DNA from: JBGPTK01 sp963797765
GTDB lineage: Bacteria > Acidobacteriota > Terriglobia > Acidiferrales > UBA7541
Reading direction: 5' to 3'
Length of the DNA: 64,000 nt
Assembly (NCBI GenBank): GCA_963797765.1
Contig: CAWCQU010000003.1
Coordinates: 124,001 to 188,000 of the forward strand
Within the stretch, counting starts at the first letter, position 1, and every line of letters starts with the position of its first letter. Below are positions 18,333 through 27,317 of the stretch, one piece after another. The position numbers and the translations under genes are program-made. The notes under the pieces are model-generated. The model was not told the origin of the DNA. It saw only the letters and a list, made by a program, of their open reading frames with translations, and made no database searches.

Positions 18333-18914
18333 ATGAGTCGACTTTCACACCGCATGGCGCCAAGTCGCACGTACTTTGTGACGACCAAAACTTGGCAGAA
18401 CCGCGCGATCTTCCAAGTTGCGGAGAATTCAGAAGTCTTGATGGAATGTTTGATGAAGTACAGAAAACAGGGCGCCTATCTTCTGCATGAATTTGTAATC
18501 ATGCCCAATCACCTCCATCTTTTGTTGATACCTTCAGAAACTACCTCGCTCGAAAAGGCAATGCAGCTCATCAAAGGTGGCAGTTCGTTTGAGATTCACA
18601 AGCGGCGACAAACCAAGATGGAGATTTGGCAGCCGGGCTTTCATGAATGGACAATTCGGGACTGTGAGGATTTGGAAGCGAAGCGTCTCTACATTCGCCA
18701 AAATCCAATAGAGGCACACTTGGTTGAGCGGGCAGAGGAGTGGCCTTTCAGTTCCGCCAGCGGCAATTTCGATCTTGATCAGACCGAAATCAGCAGAGTG
18801 GCTTCAGGGGCTAAAGCCCCGTTTCTTGGTGGTCGCAGTATGTCGGAGCTGAAGCTCCGACCCCCTAAAAGGCCTTCCGGGCTGAAGCTCGGCCTGCCGG
18901 AAAAAGCGTCATGA
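18333..18914 (+). CDS. REP-associated tyrosine transposase (RAYT, Y1 family)
   Basis: This is a Y1/IS200-like single-domain HUH transposase. The 193-aa frame has the metal-binding HLH in EFVIMPNHLHLLL (H60, H62) and the catalytic tyrosine Y120 in RLYIRQNP, followed by EEWPFSSA, which is typical of TnpA-REP proteins. RAYTs cleave and mobilise REP palindromes, and here the gene is bracketed by inverted REP copies. The last ~40 codons read through the right REP, so the functional protein probably ends earlier. Its stop overlaps the mutL start (ATGA at 18911), which may be fortuitous. A start at 18354 is also possible. Confidence 0.9.
   Translation: MSRLSHRMAPSRTYFVTTKTWQNRAIFQVAENSEVLMECLMKYRKQGAYLLHEFVIMPNHLHLLLIPSETTSLEKAMQLIKGGSSFEIHKRRQTKMEIWQPGFHEWTIRDCEDLEAKRLYIRQNPIEAHLVERAEEWPFSSASGNFDLDQTEISRVASGAKAPFLGGRSMSELKLRPPKRPSGLKLGLPEKAS
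18799..18866. repeat. REP element, right flank of RAYT gene (inverted copy)
   Basis: GTCGGAGCTGAAGCTCCGAC (18842-18861, then CCCC) is the reverse complement of the left REP core. It is preceded by GGCTTCAGGGGCTAAAGCCCC, the second hairpin of the family. It overlaps the 3' end of the RAYT frame. Confidence 0.85.
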
Positions 18915-20881
18915 GCCACATACGCATACTTCCGGAGAATGTTGCTAACAGGATTGCGGCCGGCGAAGTGGTGGAGCGGCCGGCTTCGGTGGTGAAGGAA
19001 TTGCTTGAGAACGCGCTGGATGCGGGCGCGAAATCCATCCGCATCGAAGTTGAATCGGGCGGCAAGCGCATGATTCGCGTGGTGGACGATGGCAGCGGGA
19101 TGAATCACGATGACGCGCTGCTGGCGTTTGAGCGGCACGCCACTTCGAAGCTGCGAACGTCGGATGATTTGCTTTCGATTGCGACGCTGGGATTTCGCGG
19201 CGAAGCGCTGCCTACCATCGCGGCGATTTCGCGGCTGCTGCTCGAGACGCGCACGGCGGAAGAAGAGCAGGGAACGCGCGTCGAATTCGCAGGTGGAAAA
19301 CTGGTGAGCGTGAAGCCTGCGGGTGTGCCCACAGGTTCTTCGCTGAGCGTGGCGGACATTTTTTATTGCGTTCCGGCGCGGCGAAAATTTCTGAAATCGG
19401 AGACCACCGAGCTGGGGCACATCGCTTCGCTGGTGACGCATTACGCCCTGGCGCATCCCGATAAGCAATTCCTGCTGAAAACGCCCACGCAGGAAATTAT
19501 CAACGTCACACCCGTGGAACAGCTCTCCGAGCGCGTTTATCAGCTCTTCGGGCGGCAGGCGCTGGAAGAACTGCTGGAAATTCCGATGGCGGAATCGCCG
19601 GTGCGAGCAGCGATCACCGAGGCTGAGCTCGAATCCGATGAGCAAACGGAAATGATCCGCGTGCGCGGGTTCGCATCGCGCCCCGAAGTGCAACGCACCA
19701 ATCGAAATGGAATTTATATTTTCGTGAATCGCCGGCTGGTGCGCGACCGGCTGATTCTGCACGCCATCAGCGAAGCGTACCGCAATATTATGCCGCCGAA
19801 CGTGTTTCCCTCCGTGCTGCTGTTCCTCGAAATTCCCTATGAAGAAGTAGACGTGAATGTGCACCCGTCGAAAATCGAGGTGCGCTTCCGGCATCCGCAA
19901 TTCGTCCACGATTTTGCGCGCGACGCGGTGCGGCATGCGGTTTCGAATGCGCGGCCGATTCCGAATTTTGCGGGAACCCGCGCGCCGGTTTCCGAACAGG
20001 CGCCGGGCGCGTTCGCTGCCGCAGCCAGTGCCGTAGACAATGGCGGCGCGTTATCGGGCGTGGCGGGACCACCGCGAGCGGTAATCCCCACTTCACTCGC
20101 GGGGAACTCGGGACTTGAGGAAGTCTTTGAACTGAGCGGCGCGCCGGACCGGCCACAGCCGCAGCGATTGCCATTCGATCCCAGCCAGGCGATGGAATTT
20201 CCTGTTGCCGTGCGTGTGGCTGCGGCAATGATCGCGGAAGAAACAGCCGTAGCGCCGCGCGAAACGTATTTGACTCCCGGAGCGCTGCCGCGCCCGGAGG
20301 ACATCGCGGAATTGAAGCCACTCGGCCAGGTGAACAACAGTTTTATCGTTGCGGTGAATGGCGAGGGTCTGTGGATCATCGACCAGCACGTGGCGCACGA
20401 GCGCGTCTTGTTCGAAAAGCATTTGCGGGCGCGCCGCGAAGGCGAATTGGGCGGGCAGCGGCTCCTGATGCCAATGATCGTGGAGTTGACGCCGCGGCAG
20501 CTCACCATCTTCGAACAAATTGCCGATGAGCTGCGCGCGAACGGATTCGAAGCCGAGCTGATGGGGCAGCGCAGCGTGGCGATTCACGCTGCCCCGGCGG
20601 GAATTCTTAATTCAGATGCCGAAAAGCTGCTGGCGGAAATTCTGGATGGAATCGCACGCGAGGCCCAGGCTATTTCCATTGATTCGCTGCAGGCAAAAAT
20701 CGCCGCTTCTACTTCTTGCCACGCCGCGATCAAGGTGAATACGCCGCTGGACGGCACGAAAATGGAGTGGCTCCTCGCGGAATTGGCAAAAACGGAATAT
20801 CCGATGAGCTGCCCGCATGGACGGCCGATCGTGCTGCGCTATTCGCTGCGCGAAATTGAGAAGGCATTCAAACGAGTATGA
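18911..20881 (+). CDS. mutL: DNA mismatch-repair protein MutL
   Basis: MutL couples MutS mismatch recognition to strand removal. The 656-aa product has the GHKL ATPase motifs: ENVANRIAAGEVVERPASVVKEL near residue 8, ENALDAGA near 35, DDGSGMNHDDA near 57 and GFRGEALPTIAAIS near 95, then VNVHPSKIEVRF near 315. A Pro/Ala-rich linker (about 350-460) leads to the dimerisation domain beginning LGQVNNSFIVA near 475 with IDQHVAHERVLFE. The C-terminal QXXHXXXXE endonuclease-type metal motif of nicking MutLs is not obvious: the fitting segment is DQHVAHERVLFE, which does match the QxxHxxR form seen in many non-nicking proteins. The stop overlaps cmk by four bases. Confidence 0.96.
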   Translation: MSHIRILPENVANRIAAGEVVERPASVVKELLENALDAGAKSIRIEVESGGKRMIRVVDDGSGMNHDDALLAFERHATSKLRTSDDLLSIATLGFRGEALPTIAAISRLLLETRTAEEEQGTRVEFAGGKLVSVKPAGVPTGSSLSVADIFYCVPARRKFLKSETTELGHIASLVTHYALAHPDKQFLLKTPTQEIINVTPVEQLSERVYQLFGRQALEELLEIPMAESPVRAAITEAELESDEQTEMIRVRGFASRPEVQRTNRNGIYIFVNRRLVRDRLILHAISEAYRNIMPPNVFPSVLLFLEIPYEEVDVNVHPSKIEVRFRHPQFVHDFARDAVRHAVSNARPIPNFAGTRAPVSEQAPGAFAAAASAVDNGGALSGVAGPPRAVIPTSLAGNSGLEEVFELSGAPDRPQPQRLPFDPSQAMEFPVAVRVAAAMIAEETAVAPRETYLTPGALPRPEDIAELKPLGQVNNSFIVAVNGEGLWIIDQHVAHERVLFEKHLRARREGELGGQRLLMPMIVELTPRQLTIFEQIADELRANGFEAELMGQRSVAIHAAPAGILNSDAEKLLAEILDGIAREAQAISIDSLQAKIAASTSCHAAIKVNTPLDGTKMEWLLAELAKTEYPMSCPHGRPIVLRYSLREIEKAFKRV

Positions 20882-21588
20882 CCGCAAACGAAACGAGAAA
20901 ACTGGTCATCGCGATTGACGGCCCGGTAGGCTCGGGAAAAAGCACGGTGGCGCGGCGCGCGGCGCAACTGCTGGACTACATCTATGTGGATACAGGCGCA
21001 ATGTACCGCGCGGTGGCGCTGAAGGCGCTGCGGCACGGCCTGCCGTTCGATGCAGCCGAGAATTTGATCGCACTTGCCGAAAAGACGCAGATCGATCTGC
21101 AGGCGGAAAATGGACGGCAGCGCGTGCTGCTGGACGGTGAAGATGTGACCGAAGCGATTCGCGCCCCGGAGGTTTCTCAAGCTTCCTCGAAAGTGGCGGT
21201 GATCGCGGGCGTGCGCAAAGTGCTGGTGGCAGAGCAGCGCCGCGCCGGCCGGCAGGGCGGCGTGGTGATGGAAGGACGCGACATCGGCAGTGTAGTGTTC
21301 CCCGACGCCGAGCTGAAAATTTATCTTACCGCATCCAGCGAAGTGCGCGCGCAACGCCGTTGGCGGGAGCATGAGCAAAAGGGCGACGCTATTTCGCTCG
21401 AACGCACGCTCGAAGAAGTGCGCGAGCGCGACCGGCGCGACCGCGAGCGCACCGCGTCGCCGCTGGTCCGTGCCGCGGACGCGGTGCTGGTGGACAGCAC
21501 CGCCATGGAAGCGGAAGAAGTGGCGCGCTTGATCGTGATGCTGGCCCAATCGCCCGGTATTGCGCGAGCACACGGTTCGAATACCTAG
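20878..21588 (+). CDS. cmk: Cytidylate kinase
   Basis: Cmk phosphorylates CMP/dCMP using ATP. The 236-aa product opens with the P-loop IDGPVGSGKSTVARR near residue 13, then YVDTGAMYRAVAL near 36, a CMP-binding insert region, and GVVMEGRDIGSVVFPDAELKIYLTA near 130. The lid region has the Arg-rich RDRRDRERTASPLVRA. Start and mutL stop overlap (ATGA), indicating an operon with mutL. Confidence 0.95.
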   Translation: MTANETRKLVIAIDGPVGSGKSTVARRAAQLLDYIYVDTGAMYRAVALKALRHGLPFDAAENLIALAEKTQIDLQAENGRQRVLLDGEDVTEAIRAPEVSQASSKVAVIAGVRKVLVAEQRRAGRQGGVVMEGRDIGSVVFPDAELKIYLTASSEVRAQRRWREHEQKGDAISLERTLEEVRERDRRDRERTASPLVRAADAVLVDSTAMEAEEVARLIVMLAQSPGIARAHGSNT

Positions 21589-21613
21589 TTCGAAATTCCC
21601 ACAAGGAGATAAC

Positions 21614-23446
21614 ATGCATGCTCGATCCTGGTATGTCCTCTGGCTGGGGATTGTGTTGCTTGTATTTCCGTGCGGCGCCGCGGAGCCGGGCATGAAGCCC
21701 TCGGTCTCCCAGACTTCGAATGAAACGAAGCGGCTGCGGGATTTCTTTGCCGCCGATTGGAAGTATTGGATGGAGCAGTACCCGGAATTCGCCACCAGCG
21801 TCGGCTATCCGGGCCAAAACCGCCGCTGGACCGATGATTCGCCGGAAGCCATCGAAGCCCGCAACGAACATCTGCGCCAAAGTGTGAAGACACTCGACGC
21901 GATTGACCGCTCGAAACTGCCCGCCGCCGAGAAATTGAATTTCGACCTCTATCACAAGCTGCTGACCAACGCGATCGAGGGATTGCACTTTCACAATGAT
22001 GCGATTCCCTTTGCTTCCGTGGTGGTTCATAACCTCTACCAGCCCGTGAATCAGCGCGAAGGCTTGGCTCAGGACATCGGACAGATAATTTCCGACATGC
22101 CGGCCGAAACCGTTTCCAATTTTGAGGACATCATCGCGCGGCTGAAAGGCTTGCCGGTAGTGATCGACCAGACCATTGCGCTGATGCAGGAAGGACTGCG
22201 GCACGGAGATACTCCGCCGAAGATCACATTGACGGGAGTGCCGAAACAATTCGAAGATCAGATTTTCGCGAACCCGATGGAAAGCCCGTTGCTGCGCGCC
22301 TTTCGGAAATTTCCAGAGCGAGTGCCCGCTGCAGACCAGGAACAGCTGCGCAAGGAAGCTGAGGCTGCCTACTCGCAACGGGTGGTCCCCGCGTTCCGCA
22401 AGATTCAAGAATATCTGGCCTCGACTTACATTCCCGCTTGCCGCGAGACGATCGCGATGGGCGCGCTTCCCGATGGCGCGGCGCACTACGCCTACAACGT
22501 ACGCTGGCAAACCACCACGGACCTTACGCCGCAACAGATTCACGAGATCGGCCTTTCCGAAGTAAAGCGCATCCGGGCGGAAATGAATCAGGTGATCGTG
22601 CAATCCGGATTCAAGGGGACTTTCGCGGAATTCACGGCATTTCTGCGCACCGATCCGCGTTTCTATTTCAAGGACGAGCAGAGCTTGGTCACCGAATACC
22701 GCGACATCGCCAAGCGCGCCGATCCGCAACTGGTGCATCTGTTTGGGAAGTTGCCACGCCTGACGTACGGAGTGCTGCCGGTGCCGGCGTACCTTGCGCC
22801 TACGCAAACCACGGCGTACTACCAGCCTGGTTCACCCGCCGCGGCGCGCCCCGGAAATTTTATGGTGAATACCTATGCGCTGGACCAACGGCCGAAATGG
22901 GAGATGGAAGCGCTGACCATGCATGAAGCCGTTCCCGGGCATCACCTGCAGATTGCGCTGGCGCAGGAACTGGAAGGCGTGCCGGAGTTTCGGAAATATC
23001 AGGGCTACACCGCTTTCGTCGAAGGCTGGGCGTTATATTCCGAAAGCCTGGGCGCGGAAATGGGCTTTTACGCCGATCCCTATTCGAAGTTCGGACAGCT
23101 TACCTATGAAATGTGGCGAGCCGTGCGGCTGGTGGTGGATACGGGCATGCACTCGATGGGATGGACGCGGGACCAGGCCATCCAATTTTTCGCGGACAAT
23201 ACCAGCAAGACGGGGCACGACATTGAGGTGGAAGTGGACCGATACATCGTATGGCCCGGCCAAGCGCTGGGATACAAAATCGGAGAGCTAAAGATCAAGG
23301 AGTTGCGCGCGCTGGCCAGTCGCGAACTGGGCGATAAATTCAGCGAGCGCGCCTTCCATGACGCTGTCCTGGAAAATGGAGCGTTGCCCCTCGACGTGCT
23401 CGAAGCGCGAATCAAGGAATGGATCGCGGATCAGAAGCAGCGTTAG
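21614..23446 (+). CDS. DUF885 family secreted peptidase-like protein
   Basis: The 610-aa product belongs to the DUF885 family of predicted zinc peptidases. The start ATG at 21614 follows AAGGAG; the first 24 residues form a signal peptide (hydrophobic YVLWLGIVLLVFPCG). The metal site is MHEAVPGHHLQIALAQE near residue 436, with a distal EGWALYSESLG near 475 that fits the third ligand. N-terminal Trp/Tyr-rich helices (DWKYWMEQYPEFATSVGYPG) are typical. Substrate unknown; family members are common in Acidobacteriota. It ends 4 bp into the convergent rho gene. Confidence 0.88.
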   Translation: MHARSWYVLWLGIVLLVFPCGAAEPGMKPSVSQTSNETKRLRDFFAADWKYWMEQYPEFATSVGYPGQNRRWTDDSPEAIEARNEHLRQSVKTLDAIDRSKLPAAEKLNFDLYHKLLTNAIEGLHFHNDAIPFASVVVHNLYQPVNQREGLAQDIGQIISDMPAETVSNFEDIIARLKGLPVVIDQTIALMQEGLRHGDTPPKITLTGVPKQFEDQIFANPMESPLLRAFRKFPERVPAADQEQLRKEAEAAYSQRVVPAFRKIQEYLASTYIPACRETIAMGALPDGAAHYAYNVRWQTTTDLTPQQIHEIGLSEVKRIRAEMNQVIVQSGFKGTFAEFTAFLRTDPRFYFKDEQSLVTEYRDIAKRADPQLVHLFGKLPRLTYGVLPVPAYLAPTQTTAYYQPGSPAAARPGNFMVNTYALDQRPKWEMEALTMHEAVPGHHLQIALAQELEGVPEFRKYQGYTAFVEGWALYSESLGAEMGFYADPYSKFGQLTYEMWRAVRLVVDTGMHSMGWTRDQAIQFFADNTSKTGHDIEVEVDRYIVWPGQALGYKIGELKIKELRALASRELGDKFSERAFHDAVLENGALPLDVLEARIKEWIADQKQR

Positions 23447-24744
23447 GCCGGGCTGGACATGGAGGCGAGGAATTCGGCGTTGGCCTTGGTTTTCGAAAGG
23501 CGGCCCAGCAGCAATTCCATCGCTTCAACGGTTGAAAGCGGGCTAAGAACTTTGCGCAGCACCCAGATGCGGTTCAGTTCGTCCGCGGGAAGCAGCAGTT
23601 CGTCCTTGCGCGTTCCGGAACGATTGATATCGATGGTGGGGAATACGCGCTTATCGACCAGGCGCCGGTCCAGATTGATTTCCATGTTGCCGGTGCCTTT
23701 GAACTCTTCGAAAATTACGTCGTCCATGCGGCTGCCAGTATCGATCAGTGCCGTAGCGATGATCGTGAGCGAGCCGCCTTCTTCGATATTTCGAGCGGCA
23801 GCAAAGAAACGCCGGGGGCGCTGCAACGCATTGGCGTCGATACCGCCGGAAAGCACTTTGCCCGATGGCGGCGTGACGGCGTTATAGGCGCGGCCCAAAC
23901 GAGTGAGCGAATCGAGCAGGATCACCACGTCGCGCTTGTGTTCCACCAGCCGCTTGGCCTTTTCCAAAACCATTTCCGCCACTTGAATGTGGCGTTGCGG
24001 CGGCTCATCGAACGTCGAACTGATCACTTCGCCTTTCACGGTGCGCTGCATGTCAGTCACTTCTTCCGGGCGCTCGTCAATCAGCAGAACAATCAAGGCC
24101 ACTTCCGGATGGTTGGTGGTGACGGAATTGGCGATCGATTGCAGCATCATGGTTTTGCCGGTGCGCGGCGGAGCGACGATCAGACCGCGCTGGCCCTTGC
24201 CGATGGGGCAGAGCATGTCCAGAACGCGGCCGGTGAGGTTTTCCTTGGTGGTTTCCAGGCGGATGCGCTCCTGGGGATACAGAGGGGTCAGGTTGTCGAA
24301 GAAAATTTTATTGCGCGCCACTTCCGGATCTTCGAAGTTGACGGCTTCGACTTTAATTAGCGCAAAGTATCGCTCGCCATCCTTGGGCGGACGAACCTGG
24401 CCGGAAACGGTGTCGCCGGTGCGCAGGTCGAACTTGCGGATTTGCGACGGAGAGACATAGATATCGTCCGGACCCGGCAGATAGTTGTACTCCGGCGCGC
24501 GTAGAAACCCGAAGCCGTCGGGCAGGCATTCCAGAACGCCTTCGGAGAAGATCAATCCGTTCTTCTCGGTTTGCGCGCGGAGAATCTGGAAGATCAATTC
24601 CTGCTTGCGCATGCCGCTGGCGCCGGGAATATTGAGTTCCTTGGCGATTTTCGCCAGATCGGTGATATTCCGATCTTTTAGTTCTGCAAGACTGATGCTC
24701 ATCGCTTTCTTACCTTCTTCTTTTAAGCCCGTCGTTTCAGGCAT
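23443..24744 (-). CDS. rho: Transcription termination factor Rho
   Basis: Rho is the hexameric RNA helicase that ends transcription. The 433-aa product starts at 24744 behind AGGAAA. It has an N-terminal helix-turn region (SLAELKDRNITDLAKIAKEL), an RNA-binding OB fold (LPDGFGFLRAPEYNYLPG near 75), the Walker A APPRTGKTMMLQSIA near 190, Walker B VVILLDSLTRLGRAYN near 270, and the Q/R-loops near NGGIDANALQRP-like SGGIDANALQRPRRF. A second Met at residue 15 is an alternative start. Length is normal. Confidence 0.97.
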   Translation of the reverse strand: MPETTGLKEEGKKAMSISLAELKDRNITDLAKIAKELNIPGASGMRKQELIFQILRAQTEKNGLIFSEGVLECLPDGFGFLRAPEYNYLPGPDDIYVSPSQIRKFDLRTGDTVSGQVRPPKDGERYFALIKVEAVNFEDPEVARNKIFFDNLTPLYPQERIRLETTKENLTGRVLDMLCPIGKGQRGLIVAPPRTGKTMMLQSIANSVTTNHPEVALIVLLIDERPEEVTDMQRTVKGEVISSTFDEPPQRHIQVAEMVLEKAKRLVEHKRDVVILLDSLTRLGRAYNAVTPPSGKVLSGGIDANALQRPRRFFAAARNIEEGGSLTIIATALIDTGSRMDDVIFEEFKGTGNMEINLDRRLVDKRVFPTIDINRSGTRKDELLLPADELNRIWVLRKVLSPLSTVEAMELLLGRLSKTKANAEFLASMSSPA

Positions 24745-24896
24745 AGTTGTTTTCCTAGTGCAATCCCGGCAATTGAAATCTCCAAAAACATGCCGGATCG
24801 TCCAACTTCAAAAATGGGTTCGAGTACTAACGGCGCACGATCCGCGCAGCCCACGGCAGTAAACCGTACCCCGGCTGGCGGAAAGACCGAGGGTCC

Positions 24897-27305
24897 TCAG
24901 TTGGTCAATTCATTATCCTGCGGCACATCCGCGTCAAACTTGGGCTCCACTTCCGGAACCGGGGCAAGGCTGGCTACCGGCAGGGGACGCTCAAGCGCGA
25001 CTTGCAGGACTTCATCCATCATTTCCACGAACTTGATGGACATTTCGTTTTGAATTTCGAGCGGGATATCGGCTAAATCCTTTTCATTGTCCTTGGGTAA
25101 AATCACGGTACGCAGGCCAAGGCGATGGGCGGCCAGCAATTTTTCCTTCACGCCGCCGATGGGCAGCACCTTGCCGCGCAGGGTGATTTCACCGGTCATC
25201 GCCACGTCGCAGCGGACGGGGATGCGGGTAAGCGCGCTGACGATGGAAGTGCAAATCGTGATGCCCGCCGAGGGCCCATCCTTCGGGATGGCGCCTTCCG
25301 GCACGTGCATGTGGATGTCAATGTGGCGGTAAAAATCCTTGGCCAGGCCGAACAGGTAGCCGCGCGAGCGGATATAGCTCATGGCAGCTTGCGCCGATTC
25401 TTGCATCACGTCGCCCAGTTTTCCGGTTAACGTCAGCCGCCCCTTGCCCTGCATCAGCATGGCTTCCGTGCTCAGAACTTGCCCGCCCACTTCAGTCCAG
25501 GCCAAACCGATGGCCAGGCCGATTTCGTTCTTCTTCTCATCCCACATGTCGCGGTATTTCAGGATGCCGAGATAATCCGAGATATTCGCCGGGGTGAGCT
25601 CCACCGTGACAGGAGCAGTTTCGGAAACCACCTTGCGCGCCACCTTACGGCACACGTTCGCGAATTCCCGGTCGAGATTGCGCACCCCGGCTTCGTGCGT
25701 GTAATGCCGGATAATGTGCGAAACCGCGGTATCCGTGAACGCCAAATTCGCATCGGTAAGGCCGGTTGCGGTGCGCTGCTTGGGAATCAGGAAACGCTTC
25801 GCGATCTGCATCTTTTCCTGCTCGGTGTATCCGGGCAGGCGCAGTACCTCCATGCGATCCTGCAAAGGCTGCGGAATCGTATGCAGCACGTTGGCGGTGC
25901 AGATAAACATTACTTTCGAAAGATCGTATTCCACGTCCAGATAGTGATCGGTGAAGGCGTGATTCAGTTCCGGATCGAGCACTTCCATCAGCGCCGCCGA
26001 AGGGTCGCCGCGGAAATCCATGGACATCTTGTCCACTTCATCGAGCACGAAAACCGGATTAATCGTGCCGGCCTTGCGCATCATCTGAATGATTTGACCG
26101 GGAAGCGCGCCGATATAGGTCCGGCGATGTCCGCGAATCTCCGCTTCGTCACGAACTCCGCCCAGCGATACGCGCACGAATTTTCGTCCGGTGGCGCGCC
26201 CGATGGACATCGCCAGGGAAGTTTTGCCCACGCCAGGAGGCCCCAGGAAACAGAGAATCGAGCCTTTGGGATTTTTCACCAACTGTCGAACGGCGAGATA
26301 TTCGAGGATGCGGTCCTTGATTTTTTCCAGGCCGAAATGGTCTTCCGAAAGGATCACTTCCGCGCGCTTGATGTCGCGAATTTCCTTGGAGCGTTTCTTC
26401 CACGGCACGGAAAGCAGCCAATCCAGATAATTCCGCGAAACGGTGGATTCCGCGGACATCGGCGGCATCATCTCCAGCCGTTTCAATTCCTGCATGGCTT
26501 TTTCCTGGACTTCCTTGGCCATGCCGCTGGTTTCGATTTTCTTTTTCAGCTGATCGATTTCGCTGGCTTCCCCGCGCCCCAGTTCCTTCTGAATCGCCTT
26601 CAATTTTTCGTTCAGGTAATACTCTTTCTGGGCGCGTTCCATCTGGCGCTTCACGCGGGTATTGATGTTGCGATCGACGTTGAGCTTTTCGATTTCCACT
26701 TCCAGAATATCGGCAATGCGATTCAAGCGTTCCAGCGGGTCGAACAGTTCGAGCAATTCCTGCTTTTCCTCCACCGGAATCTGCAAATTCGCGGAGATGG
26801 CATCGGAAAGCTTTCCGGGATCATCCACGCGAACCGCCGCAATCATCGTGTCATAGTTCAAGCTCTGCGAAAGCTTCACGTACTGCTCAAACAGTCCGGT
26901 GACGCGCGTGGAGGCTTGCTCGATTTGCTGCGAGGGCTCGGACTTGACGGGCACCAGTCGGATGGTCGCGCGGAAGAATCCTTCTTCGCTGGCCACCTGG
27001 ACAATTTTCGCTCGTTCCGAGCCTTCCACCAGAACTTTGATATTGCCGTCGGGCAGCTTCACGCTCTGCACGATATTGGCGAGCGTTCCCACTTGATAAA
27101 TTTCTTCCGGCTTCGGATCGTCAATCGAAGCGTCGTGCTGCGTGGCCAGAAAAATCTTCTTCTCGCCCGCCAGCGCCTCTTCCAAAGCGCGCACGGAGGC
27201 TTCCCGGCCGACGATGAACGGAGTCATCATCTGCGGGAAGATCACCATGTCGCGCACCGGCATCATCGGCACGCGCTTCAATTCCAATTTTTCCCGGTTG
27301 AACAT
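24897..27305 (-). CDS. lon: ATP-dependent protease Lon
   Basis: Lon is the cytosolic AAA+ serine protease for misfolded and regulatory proteins. The 802-aa product has the N-terminal substrate domain opening MPVRDMVIFPQMMTPF, a coiled-coil stretch near 190-270, the AAA Walker A GPPGVGKTSLAMS near 355 with Walker B NPVFVLDEVDKM near 420, and a C-terminal protease domain. The catalytic dyad is visible: Ser in KDGPSAGIT and Lys in IGGVKEKLLAAHR. It lies 12 bases after clpX and is probably cotranscribed with it. Confidence 0.97.
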   Translation of the reverse strand: MFNREKLELKRVPMMPVRDMVIFPQMMTPFIVGREASVRALEEALAGEKKIFLATQHDASIDDPKPEEIYQVGTLANIVQSVKLPDGNIKVLVEGSERAKIVQVASEEGFFRATIRLVPVKSEPSQQIEQASTRVTGLFEQYVKLSQSLNYDTMIAAVRVDDPGKLSDAISANLQIPVEEKQELLELFDPLERLNRIADILEVEIEKLNVDRNINTRVKRQMERAQKEYYLNEKLKAIQKELGRGEASEIDQLKKKIETSGMAKEVQEKAMQELKRLEMMPPMSAESTVSRNYLDWLLSVPWKKRSKEIRDIKRAEVILSEDHFGLEKIKDRILEYLAVRQLVKNPKGSILCFLGPPGVGKTSLAMSIGRATGRKFVRVSLGGVRDEAEIRGHRRTYIGALPGQIIQMMRKAGTINPVFVLDEVDKMSMDFRGDPSAALMEVLDPELNHAFTDHYLDVEYDLSKVMFICTANVLHTIPQPLQDRMEVLRLPGYTEQEKMQIAKRFLIPKQRTATGLTDANLAFTDTAVSHIIRHYTHEAGVRNLDREFANVCRKVARKVVSETAPVTVELTPANISDYLGILKYRDMWDEKKNEIGLAIGLAWTEVGGQVLSTEAMLMQGKGRLTLTGKLGDVMQESAQAAMSYIRSRGYLFGLAKDFYRHIDIHMHVPEGAIPKDGPSAGITICTSIVSALTRIPVRCDVAMTGEITLRGKVLPIGGVKEKLLAAHRLGLRTVILPKDNEKDLADIPLEIQNEMSIKFVEMMDEVLQVALERPLPVASLAPVPEVEPKFDADVPQDNELTN

Positions 27306-27317
27306 GAGTCCCTTAGG

